NCBI RefSeq assembly: GCF_001691565.1
Contig: NZ_MAYO01000003.1
Coordinates: forward strand, 496,001-560,000
DNA from: Microbacterium oleivorans
GTDB taxonomy: Bacteria > Actinomycetota > Actinomycetes > Actinomycetales > Microbacteriaceae
Length of the DNA stretch: 64,000 bases
Direction of reading: 5' to 3'
The notes under the pieces were generated by a model. The model made no database searches, was not told the DNA's origin, and was given only the letters and a program-made list of their open reading frames with translations. Position 1 is the stretch's first letter. Each line of letters starts with the position of its first letter. Below are positions 28,022 through 37,423 of the stretch, piece after piece. A program made the translations under genes and the position numbers.

Positions 28022-30094
28022 TCAGGCGTCGATGCGCTCGCGGTCGAGCCGCTCACTCGAGGTGACGATGAAGTCGCGACGCGGCGCGACCTCGGAGCCC
28101 ATCAGGAGTTCGAAGACCGTCGAGGCGACCTCCGCGTCCTGCACGCGGACGCGGCGGAGGGTGCGTCCTGCACGGTCCATCGTCGTGGTGGCGAGCTGAT
28201 CGGCATCCATCTCCCCGAGCCCCTTGTAGCGCTGGACCGGTTCCTGCCACCGCTTGCCGGACTTCGTGAGCTTCGCCAGGAGTGTGTGCAGCTCCTGCTC
28301 GCTGTAGGTGTAGATCGTCTCGTTCGGCTTGGTGCCGGGGTTCATGACGACGACCCGGTGCAGCGGTGGGACGGCGGCGTACACGCGGCCCTCTTCGATC
28401 AGCGGTCGCATGTAGCGGAAGAACAGGGTCAGCAGCAGCGTGCGGATGTGAGCGCCGTCGACGTCAGCGTCGCTCATCAGGATGATCTTGCCGTAGCGGG
28501 CGGCCTCGAGGTCGAAGGATCGCCCCGACCCTGCGCCGATCACCTGGATGATCGCCGCGCACTCGGCGTTCGACAGCATGTCGCTGATCGATGCCTTCTG
28601 CACGTTGAGGATCTTGCCGCGGATCGGCAGCAGAGCCTGGTACTCGCTGTTGCGCGCGAGCTTCGCGGTGCCGAGAGCGGAGTCGCCCTCGACGATGAAC
28701 AGCTCGGACTCGGCCACATCGTTCGTGCGGCAGTCGGCCAGCTTGGTCGGAAGCGAGGACGACTCGAGCGCGTTCTTGCGGCGCTGCGTCTCCTTGTGCG
28801 TACGCGCCGAGATGCGCGCCTTCATCTCCGAGACGACCTTCTCGAGCAGGAGGGCCGTCTGAGCCTTGTCGTCGCGCTTCGCAGATGCGAACTTCGCGGC
28901 GAGCTGCTTCGAGACGACGGATGCCACGATGTTGCGGACGGCGGGCGTTCCGAGGATCTCCTTCGTCTGTCCCTCGAACTGTGGTTCGGGGAGACGCACG
29001 GTGAGCACGGTCGAGAGCCCGGCGAGGATGTCGTCCTTCTCGATCTTCTCGTTCGCGCCGACCTTGAGCTTCCGTGCGTTCGACTCGATCTGGCCGCGGA
29101 GGGTCTTCATCAGCCCCTGCTCGAACCCCTGCTGGTGCGTGCCGCCCTTGGGCGTCGCGATGATGTTCACGAACGAACGGGCGACCGTCTCGTACCCGGT
29201 CCCCCATCGCAGTGCGATGTCGACCTCGCACTCCCGCTCCACCTCCGTGGGCACCATGGCACCCGAAGCCTGCAGGACGGGAACCGTTTCGGTGAACGTA
29301 CCGGTGCCCGACAGACGCCAGGTGTCGGTGATGGGTGCGTCGGGCGCGAGGAATTCCGCGAACTCGGAGATGCCGCCGTCGTAGCGGAAGCTCGTCTCGA
29401 CCTCTTCGTCGGCCCGCCGATCGACGATGACGATCTCGAGTCCCGGGACGAGGAACGCCGTCTGCCGCGCACGTTGCTCGAGCTCGCTCAGATCGAAGGC
29501 GGCATCCTTCGTGAAGATCTGCCGGTCGGCCCAATAGCGGATGCGACTGCCTGTGACGCCGCGAGGCGCCTTGCCGACGACTCTGAGCTCGCTGGACTTC
29601 TCGAAGGGACGGAACGACGACGCGGGGCCGTCACCGTCGAACAGTCCGGGCTCACCGCGGTGGAACGACATCGAGTAGGTCTTGCCGCCGCGGTCGACTT
29701 CGACGTCGAGTCGCTCTGACAGGGCGTTCACGACGGACGCACCGACACCGTGGAGACCGCCGGATGCGGCGTACGATCCCCCGCCGAACTTGCCACCGGC
29801 ATGCAGCTTGGTGAAGACGACCTCGACACCCGTCAACCCCGTGCGGGGCTCGATGTCGACCGGGATGCCGCGGGCACGGTCGCGGACCTCGACGCTGCCG
29901 TCGGCGTAGAGCAGGATCTCGATGCGATCGCCGTGGCCACCGAGAGCCTCGTCGACCGAGTTGTCGATGATCTCCCAGAGGCAGTGCATGAGACCGCGGG
30001 AATCCGTCGAGCCGATGTACATGCCCGGCCGCTTGCGCACGGCTTCGAGCCCTTCCAGGACCTGGAGATGATGGGCGGAATACTCGGCGGTCAC
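28022..30094 (-). CDS. parE: DNA topoisomerase IV subunit B
   Basis: A 690-residue GHKL-ATPase subunit partnering ParC. The ATP site has EIIDNSVDEALGGHGD and SGGLHGVGASVVNALS. The TOPRIM domain has FIVEGDSALGTAKLARNSEY, LLPIRGKILNVQKAS and MSDADVDGAHIRTLLL. EGDSALGTAK replaces the GyrB-type EGDSAGGSAK, which helps call it ParE. The GTG at 30094 has GGGAG upstream and TACGAT 8 nt before it; the longer frame upstream is Arg/Pro-rich and unconserved. It converges on parC with the DUF4287 gene in between, an unusual layout for a subunit pair. Confidence 0.93.
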   Translation of the reverse strand: MTAEYSAHHLQVLEGLEAVRKRPGMYIGSTDSRGLMHCLWEIIDNSVDEALGGHGDRIEILLYADGSVEVRDRARGIPVDIEPRTGLTGVEVVFTKLHAGGKFGGGSYAASGGLHGVGASVVNALSERLDVEVDRGGKTYSMSFHRGEPGLFDGDGPASSFRPFEKSSELRVVGKAPRGVTGSRIRYWADRQIFTKDAAFDLSELEQRARQTAFLVPGLEIVIVDRRADEEVETSFRYDGGISEFAEFLAPDAPITDTWRLSGTGTFTETVPVLQASGAMVPTEVERECEVDIALRWGTGYETVARSFVNIIATPKGGTHQQGFEQGLMKTLRGQIESNARKLKVGANEKIEKDDILAGLSTVLTVRLPEPQFEGQTKEILGTPAVRNIVASVVSKQLAAKFASAKRDDKAQTALLLEKVVSEMKARISARTHKETQRRKNALESSSLPTKLADCRTNDVAESELFIVEGDSALGTAKLARNSEYQALLPIRGKILNVQKASISDMLSNAECAAIIQVIGAGSGRSFDLEAARYGKIILMSDADVDGAHIRTLLLTLFFRYMRPLIEEGRVYAAVPPLHRVVVMNPGTKPNETIYTYSEQELHTLLAKLTKSGKRWQEPVQRYKGLGEMDADQLATTTMDRAGRTLRRVRVQDAEVASTVFELLMGSEVAPRRDFIVTSSERLDRERIDA

Positions 30095-30161
30095 GATCTC
30101 CCATCGTATTCGGCGTCGCCGACACACCGCCGATCGACACACGAGCGGTCGGGAGGTCGGC

Positions 30162-30186
30162 GGACGCAGCGGACGCAGCGGACGCA
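30162..30186. repeat. Short tandem repeat upstream of parE
   Basis: Nearly three copies of a 9-mer, GGACGCAGC (30162-30170, 30171-30179, then GGACGCA), lie in the 203-bp divergent gap between parE and the DUF7455 gene. The gap also holds an inverted repeat, CATGAC-n9-GTCATG, close to the DUF7455 start. The repeat may be slippage-prone; no function is assigned. Confidence 0.8.
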
Positions 30187-30297
30187 TACCGTACGCGCAC
30201 AGCGAAATGTCACGCAATGGCGGCATACGTGCAACATCCCCGTGGTTGTATGACATGACAGTTCACCCGTCATGAGCAGTACGAGGAGGCACCTGAC

Positions 30298-30519
30298 ATG
30301 AGCACGTCGACCACCACCGAGCCTGGAGCCGTCCTCGAACACCGCCTGACGGCGATGGATCGCTGCGACTCCTGCGGAGCCCAGGCCTACATCGCCGCAG
30401 AGGTCAACGGGAGCGAACTCCTGTTCTGCGCCCACCACGGACGTAAGTATGAGGAGAAGCTCCGCGCCGTCGCCACCTCGTGGCACGACGAGACCGCCCG
30501 CCTCACCGAAACGGTCTGA
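30298..30519 (+). CDS. DUF7455 family small zinc-binding protein
   Basis: A 73-residue actinobacterial protein whose core LTAMDRCDSCGAQAYIAAEV and ELLFCAHHGRKYEEKL matches, from memory, DUF7455. CDSCG and CAHH form a likely zinc site. It often lies near sigA/dtx-type genes in actinobacteria. GAGGAGG lies about 9 nt before the ATG. A perfect terminator hairpin follows 21 nt after the stop. Function is unknown. Confidence 0.88.
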   Translation: MSTSTTTEPGAVLEHRLTAMDRCDSCGAQAYIAAEVNGSELLFCAHHGRKYEEKLRAVATSWHDETARLTETV

Positions 30520-30540
30520 GCCGCGGCATCCCGATCACGA

Positions 30541-30573
30541 CGAAAGCCCCCTGCATCGTGCAGGGGGCTTTCG
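30541..30573. terminator. Bidirectional intrinsic terminator
   Basis: Perfect 15-bp stem (CGAAAGCCCCCTGCA at 30541-30555, complement at 30559-30573) with a 3-nt loop, flanked by A/T runs within the arms. It lies between the convergent DUF7455 gene and the sigA operon and probably ends both. Confidence 0.9.
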
Positions 30574-30613
30574 CGTTGCGCTCGGGCCCGGGCCCGGGCC
30601 CAGGCAGATCCGG

Positions 30614-31627
30614 TCAGAACCCGACGGCGGCCTGGTACACCGGCAGCAGACCCGTACGGACGCCCGATGCCGAGGGCTTCGGTTGGAAGACGCTCGAGTT
30701 GTGGTTTCCCTCGATGACGACCGGGCCGGCCGGGGTGATCGCGATGTCCCACCCCACGTACGGCGCTTCGGGCGTGCGGCGTGCGAGGGCGGCGACGAGA
30801 TCGAGGACGCGGCTGTACTCCGGCACCTGGAATCCGACGATCGGGGTGCCGGTGACCGGGTGCTCGCTGTAGACGTTGCTGTTCTTGTCGACGCCCGGAT
30901 ACATGGCGACGCCGTCGTCGTCGAGCATCGTGAACATGCCGCCCGAGGCGAAGTTGTCGATCACGTCGCCGTTGCCGATGCGGAGGACCGCGGCGAGCAA
31001 GTGGACGCGGTCTTCCGTGTCGAGGAAGGTGATGAGGCGGACGGTGTTGACGGCCTCGGGGTACAGCGCAGACATCTCGGGATGCTGGACGATGAACTCG
31101 TCGAGGACGGTCTGCCCCTTCGCCGTGACCTCGGCGCGGAAACGTGCCGCATCGACGTCCGGCGCCACCTCGTGCAAGTCGATGCCGCCGCCGCCGTGCC
31201 CCTCGTTCGGCTTCGCGAGGACGCACGGATGCCGGGCGAGGAAGGCCGCCAACTGGGTGTCGTCGACGTCGCGGAGGTCGATCGTCTCGCGGCCGAGGAG
31301 GTCCGCGTACTCGCGGGCGAAGCGGCGCTTGTCCTCGAGCTTCGAACGCCCCTCGGGGGTGTTGTACATCTTCGTGATCCGGAACGACTTGGGGTGCGTC
31401 ATCCAGGTCTTCCGCTCCCGTGCGTTCAGCAGGCGGATGTCCCAGACCGCGTAGTCGCGGAACGCCATGTCGTAGCGCAGCGAGCACCACAGCATGTCGG
31501 CGATGATCACCGGCAGGGGTGCCTTCGACACGCGCTGCACGGTGCGCGCGAACTCGACGAGGTTGCCCGGTCGGATCCTCCGCGCGCGTCGGATCAGGTA
31601 CTGCAGGCGGACGCGGATGCGGCGCAT
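30614..31627 (-). CDS. Sugar-transfer-associated ATP-grasp protein, copy A
   Basis: A 337-residue ATP-grasp protein of the sugar-transfer-associated type (ATPgrasp_ST). ATP-grasp enzymes ligate a carboxylate to an amine or thiol through an acyl-phosphate. The nucleotide loop is CVLAKPNEGHGGGGI, and the metal-binding end is GWDIAITPAGPVVIEGNHNS with the Asp, Glu and Asn ligands intact, so it looks active. It is roughly half identical by eye to the next gene upstream, a tandem duplication. It is the last gene of the apparent sigA - ligase - ATP-grasp operon and lies 24 nt after copy B. Substrate is unknown. Confidence 0.85.
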   Translation of the reverse strand: MRRIRVRLQYLIRRARRIRPGNLVEFARTVQRVSKAPLPVIIADMLWCSLRYDMAFRDYAVWDIRLLNARERKTWMTHPKSFRITKMYNTPEGRSKLEDKRRFAREYADLLGRETIDLRDVDDTQLAAFLARHPCVLAKPNEGHGGGGIDLHEVAPDVDAARFRAEVTAKGQTVLDEFIVQHPEMSALYPEAVNTVRLITFLDTEDRVHLLAAVLRIGNGDVIDNFASGGMFTMLDDDGVAMYPGVDKNSNVYSEHPVTGTPIVGFQVPEYSRVLDLVAALARRTPEAPYVGWDIAITPAGPVVIEGNHNSSVFQPKPSASGVRTGLLPVYQAAVGF

Positions 31628-31651
31628 GGCGGTCCCTTCGGTTCGGGTCGG

Positions 31652-32674
31652 TCAGAAACGCATCGCGGCGCGGTACCGGGGCAGCAGGCCACGGCGGATG
31701 CCGGAGACGGACGGCTTCGACTGGAACACACCCGAGTTGTGGTTGCCCTCGATGACGACCGGACCCTCGGGCGTGATGGCGATGTCCCACCCGATGTACG
31801 GGAACGCGGGCACACGCCGCGCGAGCCGGTCCACCAGTGCCAGGACCTCGTCGTACAGCGGGACCTGGAAGCCCGTGATGGGCGTACCGGTGGCAGGGTG
31901 TTCCGCGAACGGACGCCCCTCCTCGTCGCTGGCGGCGTGAAGGGCGCGGCCCTGCTCGTCGAGCATCGTGTACATGCCGCCGTTGCTGAAGTTGTCGATG
32001 ACCCCGCCGTTGCCGATCTTCAGGACGCCCGCAAGGACGTGCACCTCACCGTCGGGGTCGAGGTACGACACCATCCGGAGCGAGTTGACGCTGCCCGGGT
32101 AGAGCGCGGCCATGTCGGGGTGCTGGACCAGTACTTCCTCGACCAGGTTCTGCCTGTCGGCGAGAAGACGCTCGCGGAACGCGGCGGTGTCGCCGATCTC
32201 CGCCGAGTCGATCAGCGTGATCCCGTTCCCTCCGACACCGCCCGGGTTCTTCGCGATGATGCGCGGATGCCGCCCCACGAAGTCGGCGAAGGTCGCGGCA
32301 TCCGTCTCATCGAGATCGATCCACTCGCGGCCGAGCTCCGGACCGAACCGCGTCGCGAACTGGAGCTTGTCATCGAAGATGGCCCGCTGCGCGTTGTCGT
32401 TGAGACGTCGCGACAGGTGGAACGACTTCGGGTCGGTCATGTAGGTCTTGCGCTCGCGCCCCTTGAGGATGCGGAAGTCCCACTCCGAGTAGTTCTCGAA
32501 GGTGGTCTCGTAGCGCACCGAGCACCACGCCATGTCGGCCACGACCCACCACAGCGGCGCCTTCGAGAGCCGCGCGGACTGGCGGGCGAACTGCAGCACC
32601 CGGTCGGTGTCGAAGTTGACGACCCGCTTCACGAAGAAGCGTCCGCGACGGTAGAGCCTGTTCACGGCGCCCAC
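31652..32674 (-). CDS. Sugar-transfer-associated ATP-grasp protein, copy B
   Basis: A 340-residue paralogue of the following ATP-grasp gene. The nucleotide loop is IIAKNPGGVGGNGI and the metal site is GWDIAITPEGPVVIEGNHNS; both are complete. The two copies differ mainly in the N-terminal 40 residues and in a linker near residue 90, suggesting different substrates or a heteromeric enzyme. It starts 2 nt after the F420-ligase-like gene, so it is co-translated. No membrane segment is visible, although relatives occur in polysaccharide loci. Confidence 0.85.
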   Translation of the reverse strand: MGAVNRLYRRGRFFVKRVVNFDTDRVLQFARQSARLSKAPLWWVVADMAWCSVRYETTFENYSEWDFRILKGRERKTYMTDPKSFHLSRRLNDNAQRAIFDDKLQFATRFGPELGREWIDLDETDAATFADFVGRHPRIIAKNPGGVGGNGITLIDSAEIGDTAAFRERLLADRQNLVEEVLVQHPDMAALYPGSVNSLRMVSYLDPDGEVHVLAGVLKIGNGGVIDNFSNGGMYTMLDEQGRALHAASDEEGRPFAEHPATGTPITGFQVPLYDEVLALVDRLARRVPAFPYIGWDIAITPEGPVVIEGNHNSGVFQSKPSVSGIRRGLLPRYRAAMRF

Positions 32675-32676
32675 TA

Positions 32677-33377
32677 TCAGCCCTTCGACGCGCGGATGAT
32701 GCCGAGCGGGGTGGACTGGTGCCCCTGGCCGAGCGGATTGTCCGAGAGGATGCGGACGAGCCGCTGCTCCCCCGCTTTGTCGAGCGTCGACCCGAGGATG
32801 TTGCCGCCGATGTCGTTGATATCGACGACGGCGACCTCGTACGACCCGCCGAGACGGGTCTTCAGTCGTGCCGCCACGGCAGCCGGCTCCTTCGGACCGA
32901 GCACGACCGCCTTGTTGTACGGCGGGATGGTGTGCGGCGTGGGGCCGTCGATCGAGCGCGCCTTGTCGCCGGCGATCCGGTAGAAATCACCACGGCGTCC
33001 GAAGAGCTTCGTCACGGCCGCGACACCCGCCGCGAACACGATGCGAGGGGTCCCGCACTCGCGGAGCGCCATCTCCATCGTCTCGGGCATGCCGAGGCCG
33101 ATGCCGTACTTCGTCTTGACGACGTAGCGCGACAGGAACCGTGCGAGCGGCCTGGGCGTGATGTCCTCGACGAGGTACGAGCGCCCCTGCGTGATCGCCA
33201 CGATCTTCTCGGTCACGAAGAGCAGGTCACCGGGCTGGAGCTCCGGAGCGGCGTAGGTCGCGACGATCTCGTCGATGTCCTCGCCCGGCATGACGACGTG
33301 AGTCCGGATGGGGATCCGGGCGTACGTCGCGCCGTCGACCGCTCGCGTGAGCTCCTTGCCCTCGTTCGCGGCGTCGC

Positions 33378-33381
<4 letters not shown>
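32677..33381 (-). CDS. Coenzyme F420-0:L-glutamate ligase-like protein
   Basis: A 234-residue protein of the CofE/FbiB-type gamma-glutamyl ligase family. CofE adds glutamate to F420-0 using [26 protein letters not shown] matches the family's start, and [15 protein letters not shown] lies where CofE carries its SDTxG-type metal loop, but the sequence is divergent. No other F420 biosynthesis gene lies in the window. Its ATG overlaps the sigA stop by 4 nt (ATGA), and two ATP-grasp ligases follow at 2 and 24 nt. A role in a different amide-ligation pathway is therefore quite possible. Confidence 0.8.
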
Positions 33382-34709
<1,328 letters not shown>

Positions 34710-34934
34710 GTCTCGCCTTTCACCGACGGCACTCCGCCGGGTTTCGGACACTAGTAAGACCCTTGTCAAGTCCCGCGGACACGCACGATGACGCTCCTCG
34801 GGCCCGGACAACGGGTCATTTCGTCCATTCTCTCACACGTGTCGGATGCATGAAGGACGTACCGGTGTCAACACCGAAAACCGTATGGGCATTCCCCCGC
34901 GAACACGATCGGGACGAGGGAGCGGAGCGACGCG
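34710..34934. other. sigA upstream region
   Basis: 225 bp between the PAC2 stop and the sigA start, no gene. It contains a perfect TTGACA on the minus strand at 34764-34769, but no TANNNT 16-18 bp further on; TAGTGT lies only 10 bp away. A 14-bp dyad, CGGTGTCAACACCG, is at 34863-34876. No terminator is visible for the PAC2 gene, so read-through into sigA is possible. Confidence 0.5.
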
Positions 34935-35864
34935 TCAGCCGAGACCGGGCCGACGGTCGTCGTCGCCCGAGGGCCTGTTGGCGAGGAATCGCTCGAGTTC
35001 GGCGGCCAGTTCGTCGGCCGACGGCAGATCGCCCGTGTGGATGATCGGCTGCGCCTGCGTCGCTCCAGCCATGTACGCGTCGTAGCGCGTCTCGAGGTTG
35101 TGGAGCATGGTGGTCAGCTCGTCGCTCGTCGACACCTGGTCGTCGACCTTCTCGAGGTACTCCCGGTTCTCGTCGCGCAGGGTGTCGCCGTCGAAGACGA
35201 GGCCCGTGGCGATCGACACGCTGTCGAGGGCGGCGATGGCGGCGGCGGGGAAATCGGTCTCCGCGAGGTAGTGCGGGATGAGAAGCGCGAAGCCCGCCAC
35301 CGAGACGCCGGCATCCGACAACCGGTACTCGAGAAGGTGGCCGGCGGTGGAGGGCACCTGCGTGCGCGGCTTCCAGACCGAATGCGCCTCGGTCAGTTCG
35401 CTCCGGTTTCCGCTCACCGTCGTACCGAGGGGACGGGTGTGGGGTACGGGCATCGGGATGGCATGGAACCACGTGGCCGAACGGACCTGGAGACCCTCGG
35501 CGAGACCCACCACCGTGTCGACGAAGGCTTCCCACGCGAAGTCCGGCTCGTAGCCGGAGAGGAGGACGAACGGCTGGCCGAGAGCATCGTGCACGAGCGC
35601 GAGGTCGAGCCGGGGTGCCTGGTAGTCCGTGAGGTGGTCGCCGTCGAACGTGATGATCGGACGACGAGCGCGATAGTCGAAGAGGACGTCCGGGTTGAAC
35701 GTGACCACGGGCTGCGGGTCGTGCTCCGCGTGCAGGTGGTCGACGACGCGCGTGACTGCGGACCCGGCATCCGTGAAGCCGGTCAACGCGACGACCAGTG
35801 GCAGACCCGCCGGGACGGGCGGAGCGGTCGTGATGCGCTCGTAGAGGGGACCAGACAGTGGCAT
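34935..35864 (-). CDS. PAC2 family protein (proteasome assembly chaperone-like)
   Basis: A 309-residue PAC2-family protein. LVVALTGFTDAGSAVTRVVDHL, DYRARRPIITFDGDHLTDY, LSGYEPDFAWEAFVD and VSVAGFALLIPHYLAETDFPAAA are family landmarks. PAC2 proteins are related to eukaryotic proteasome-assembly chaperones; the bacterial role is not established. The ATG at 35864 is firmly placed by TACAGT ending 6 nt upstream with no ribosome-binding site. It is divergent from pepA. The C-terminal 60 residues are hydrophilic and helical. Confidence 0.88.
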   Translation of the reverse strand: MPLSGPLYERITTAPPVPAGLPLVVALTGFTDAGSAVTRVVDHLHAEHDPQPVVTFNPDVLFDYRARRPIITFDGDHLTDYQAPRLDLALVHDALGQPFVLLSGYEPDFAWEAFVDTVVGLAEGLQVRSATWFHAIPMPVPHTRPLGTTVSGNRSELTEAHSVWKPRTQVPSTAGHLLEYRLSDAGVSVAGFALLIPHYLAETDFPAAAIAALDSVSIATGLVFDGDTLRDENREYLEKVDDQVSTSDELTTMLHNLETRYDAYMAGATQAQPIIHTGDLPSADELAAELERFLANRPSGDDDRRPGLG

Positions 35865-35870
35865 GTATCC

Positions 35871-35876
35871 ACTGTA
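35871..35876 (-). promoter_or_regulatory. Probable -10 element of a leaderless promoter (PAC2 gene)
   Basis: TACAGT on the minus strand with a 6-nt spacer to the ATG at 35864. Confidence 0.55.
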
Positions 35877-35937
35877 GAAGCAGCCCTCAAGGGGTCGGCG
35901 CGCCCAGCGTCCCGCTCTGAGCGAACGCCGCCCTCCA

Positions 35938-35943
35938 TAGGAT
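35938..35943 (+). promoter_or_regulatory. Probable -10 element of a leaderless promoter (pepA)
   Basis: TAGGAT with a 7-nt spacer (GGGAGGC) to the ATG at 35951. The GGGAGG in the spacer is only 1 nt from the ATG, too close to act as a Shine-Dalgarno. Confidence 0.55.
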
Positions 35944-35950
35944 GGGAGGC

Positions 35951-37423
35951 ATGCCGTACCCCGAGCTGACCGTGTCCACCTCTCCTGCACGCGACGGCGG
36001 CGCCGACGCGATCGTCCTGGCCCTCCCGCCGTTGGACGAGGCCACGTCGGTCCTCACCGGCTGGCCCGGTGTCGCGGACGTGCTGCGCGGTGTGGGTTAC
36101 ACCGGCGCCGCAGGCACCACGGTGCGCGTCTTCGCGCCGGCATCCACAGATCTCCCGCTGTTCGTCGTCGGGACGGGAGCAGCGCCGTCGGCCGACGCGA
36201 TCCGGGATGCCGTCGGTGCCGCCGTCCGCACGACGACCGGGTTCGCGCATCTCGCCGTCGCGGTTCCCCACGCGGAGGAGCACTGGCGTGCCGCTGCCGA
36301 GGGCGCCGTCCTCGGCGGGTACCGCTTCGAGGGGTACAAGTCGGGCGACCCGGGCAAGACGCGCGCTGTCCGCGTGAGCCTCCATCTCGCCACCGATGTC
36401 GACGCGACGGACCTGCGCGCCGTCGACATCGCCGGCTCCGCTGCGGCACTCGTCAAGGACCTGGTCAACGTCCCCGCCGAGTGGCTCGGACCCGCCGATC
36501 TCGCCGAGCGCGCGATCGAGGCCGTCGCAGGCCTCCCCGTCGACGTCGAGGTCCTCGACGAGTCGGAGCTCGCTTCGCAGGGCTTCGGGGGCATCCTCGG
36601 GGTCGGCCAGGGGTCGGACCGCCCACCTCGCCTGGTGCGCCTCACTTACTCCCCCGTCGATGCCACCCGGCACGTCGCGATCGTCGGCAAGGGCATCACG
36701 TTCGACACCGGCGGGCTGTCGCTGAAGCCACCGGCATCCATGGTGGGCATGAAGTTCGACATGGCCGGTGCGGCGACGGCACTCGCAGTGGTGCGCGCCG
36801 CCGCGCAGCGCGGGTTGCCCGTCGGGGTCACCGCCTGGCTCTGCATCGCCGACAACATGCCCTCGGGGCGCGCAACCCGCCCGGGCGACGTTCTCCGAAT
36901 GCTCGACGGGACGACCGTCGAGGTGCTCAACACGGATGCCGAGGGTCGCCTCGTCATGGCCGACGGTCTCGTCGCCGCGAGCCGCACCCGGCCCGACGTC
37001 ATCATCGACGTCGCGACACTGACCGGTGCCGTCATCGTCGCTCTCGGCAACCGCCACACCGGCGTCATGGGGGACGACGACACGGTGGCGCGTTATCTCG
37101 AGGCGGCCGCATCCGTCGGGGAAGCGGCCTGGCAGCTTCCCCTTCCCGAGCACATGGAGGATGAGCTCGACTCCCCCATCGCCGACATGCGCAATGCCAA
37201 GGTCGGCGATCCTGCGGGCGGCACGATGTTCGCAGGGCTCTTCCTTCGCCGGTTCGTCGGACGGACGTCGGAGGATGCCGATGCTCCCCGCATCCCCTGG
37301 GTCCACCTCGATATCGCCGGCAGCGGCGAGAACAAGGCGTCGCCGTTCGGGCCGACGGACAAGGGACCGACTGCGGCGACGGTGCGCTCGCTCCTCGCCT
37401 TCCTCGAGGCGGAATCGCGATGA
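35951..37423 (+). CDS. pepA: Leucyl aminopeptidase (M17)
   Basis: A 490-residue M17 cytosolic aminopeptidase with two metals. The N-terminal macro-like domain is followed by the catalytic domain: LVNVPAEWLGP, VGKGITFDTGGLSLKP (Lys and Asp ligands), MKFDMAGA, and the NTDAEGRLVMAD signature. It releases N-terminal residues from peptides for recycling. The ATG at 35951 fits a leaderless start; an ATG 9 nt upstream overlaps the -10. It is coupled to lpdA by a 4-nt ATGA overlap, joining a peptidase to the dehydrogenase-complex genes. Confidence 0.95.
   Translation: MPYPELTVSTSPARDGGADAIVLALPPLDEATSVLTGWPGVADVLRGVGYTGAAGTTVRVFAPASTDLPLFVVGTGAAPSADAIRDAVGAAVRTTTGFAHLAVAVPHAEEHWRAAAEGAVLGGYRFEGYKSGDPGKTRAVRVSLHLATDVDATDLRAVDIAGSAAALVKDLVNVPAEWLGPADLAERAIEAVAGLPVDVEVLDESELASQGFGGILGVGQGSDRPPRLVRLTYSPVDATRHVAIVGKGITFDTGGLSLKPPASMVGMKFDMAGAATALAVVRAAAQRGLPVGVTAWLCIADNMPSGRATRPGDVLRMLDGTTVEVLNTDAEGRLVMADGLVAASRTRPDVIIDVATLTGAVIVALGNRHTGVMGDDDTVARYLEAAASVGEAAWQLPLPEHMEDELDSPIADMRNAKVGDPAGGTMFAGLFLRRFVGRTSEDADAPRIPWVHLDIAGSGENKASPFGPTDKGPTAATVRSLLAFLEAESR

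Noticed and set aside
30162..30186. Possible CRISPR-like repeats
   Set aside because: The units are 9 bp and directly adjacent, with no spacers and no cas genes.
34741..34775. Canonical sigA promoter with TTGACA at 34764-34769
   Set aside because: No TANNNT lies 16-18 bp downstream; the only candidate, TAGTGT, is 10 bp away, so I did not annotate a promoter.
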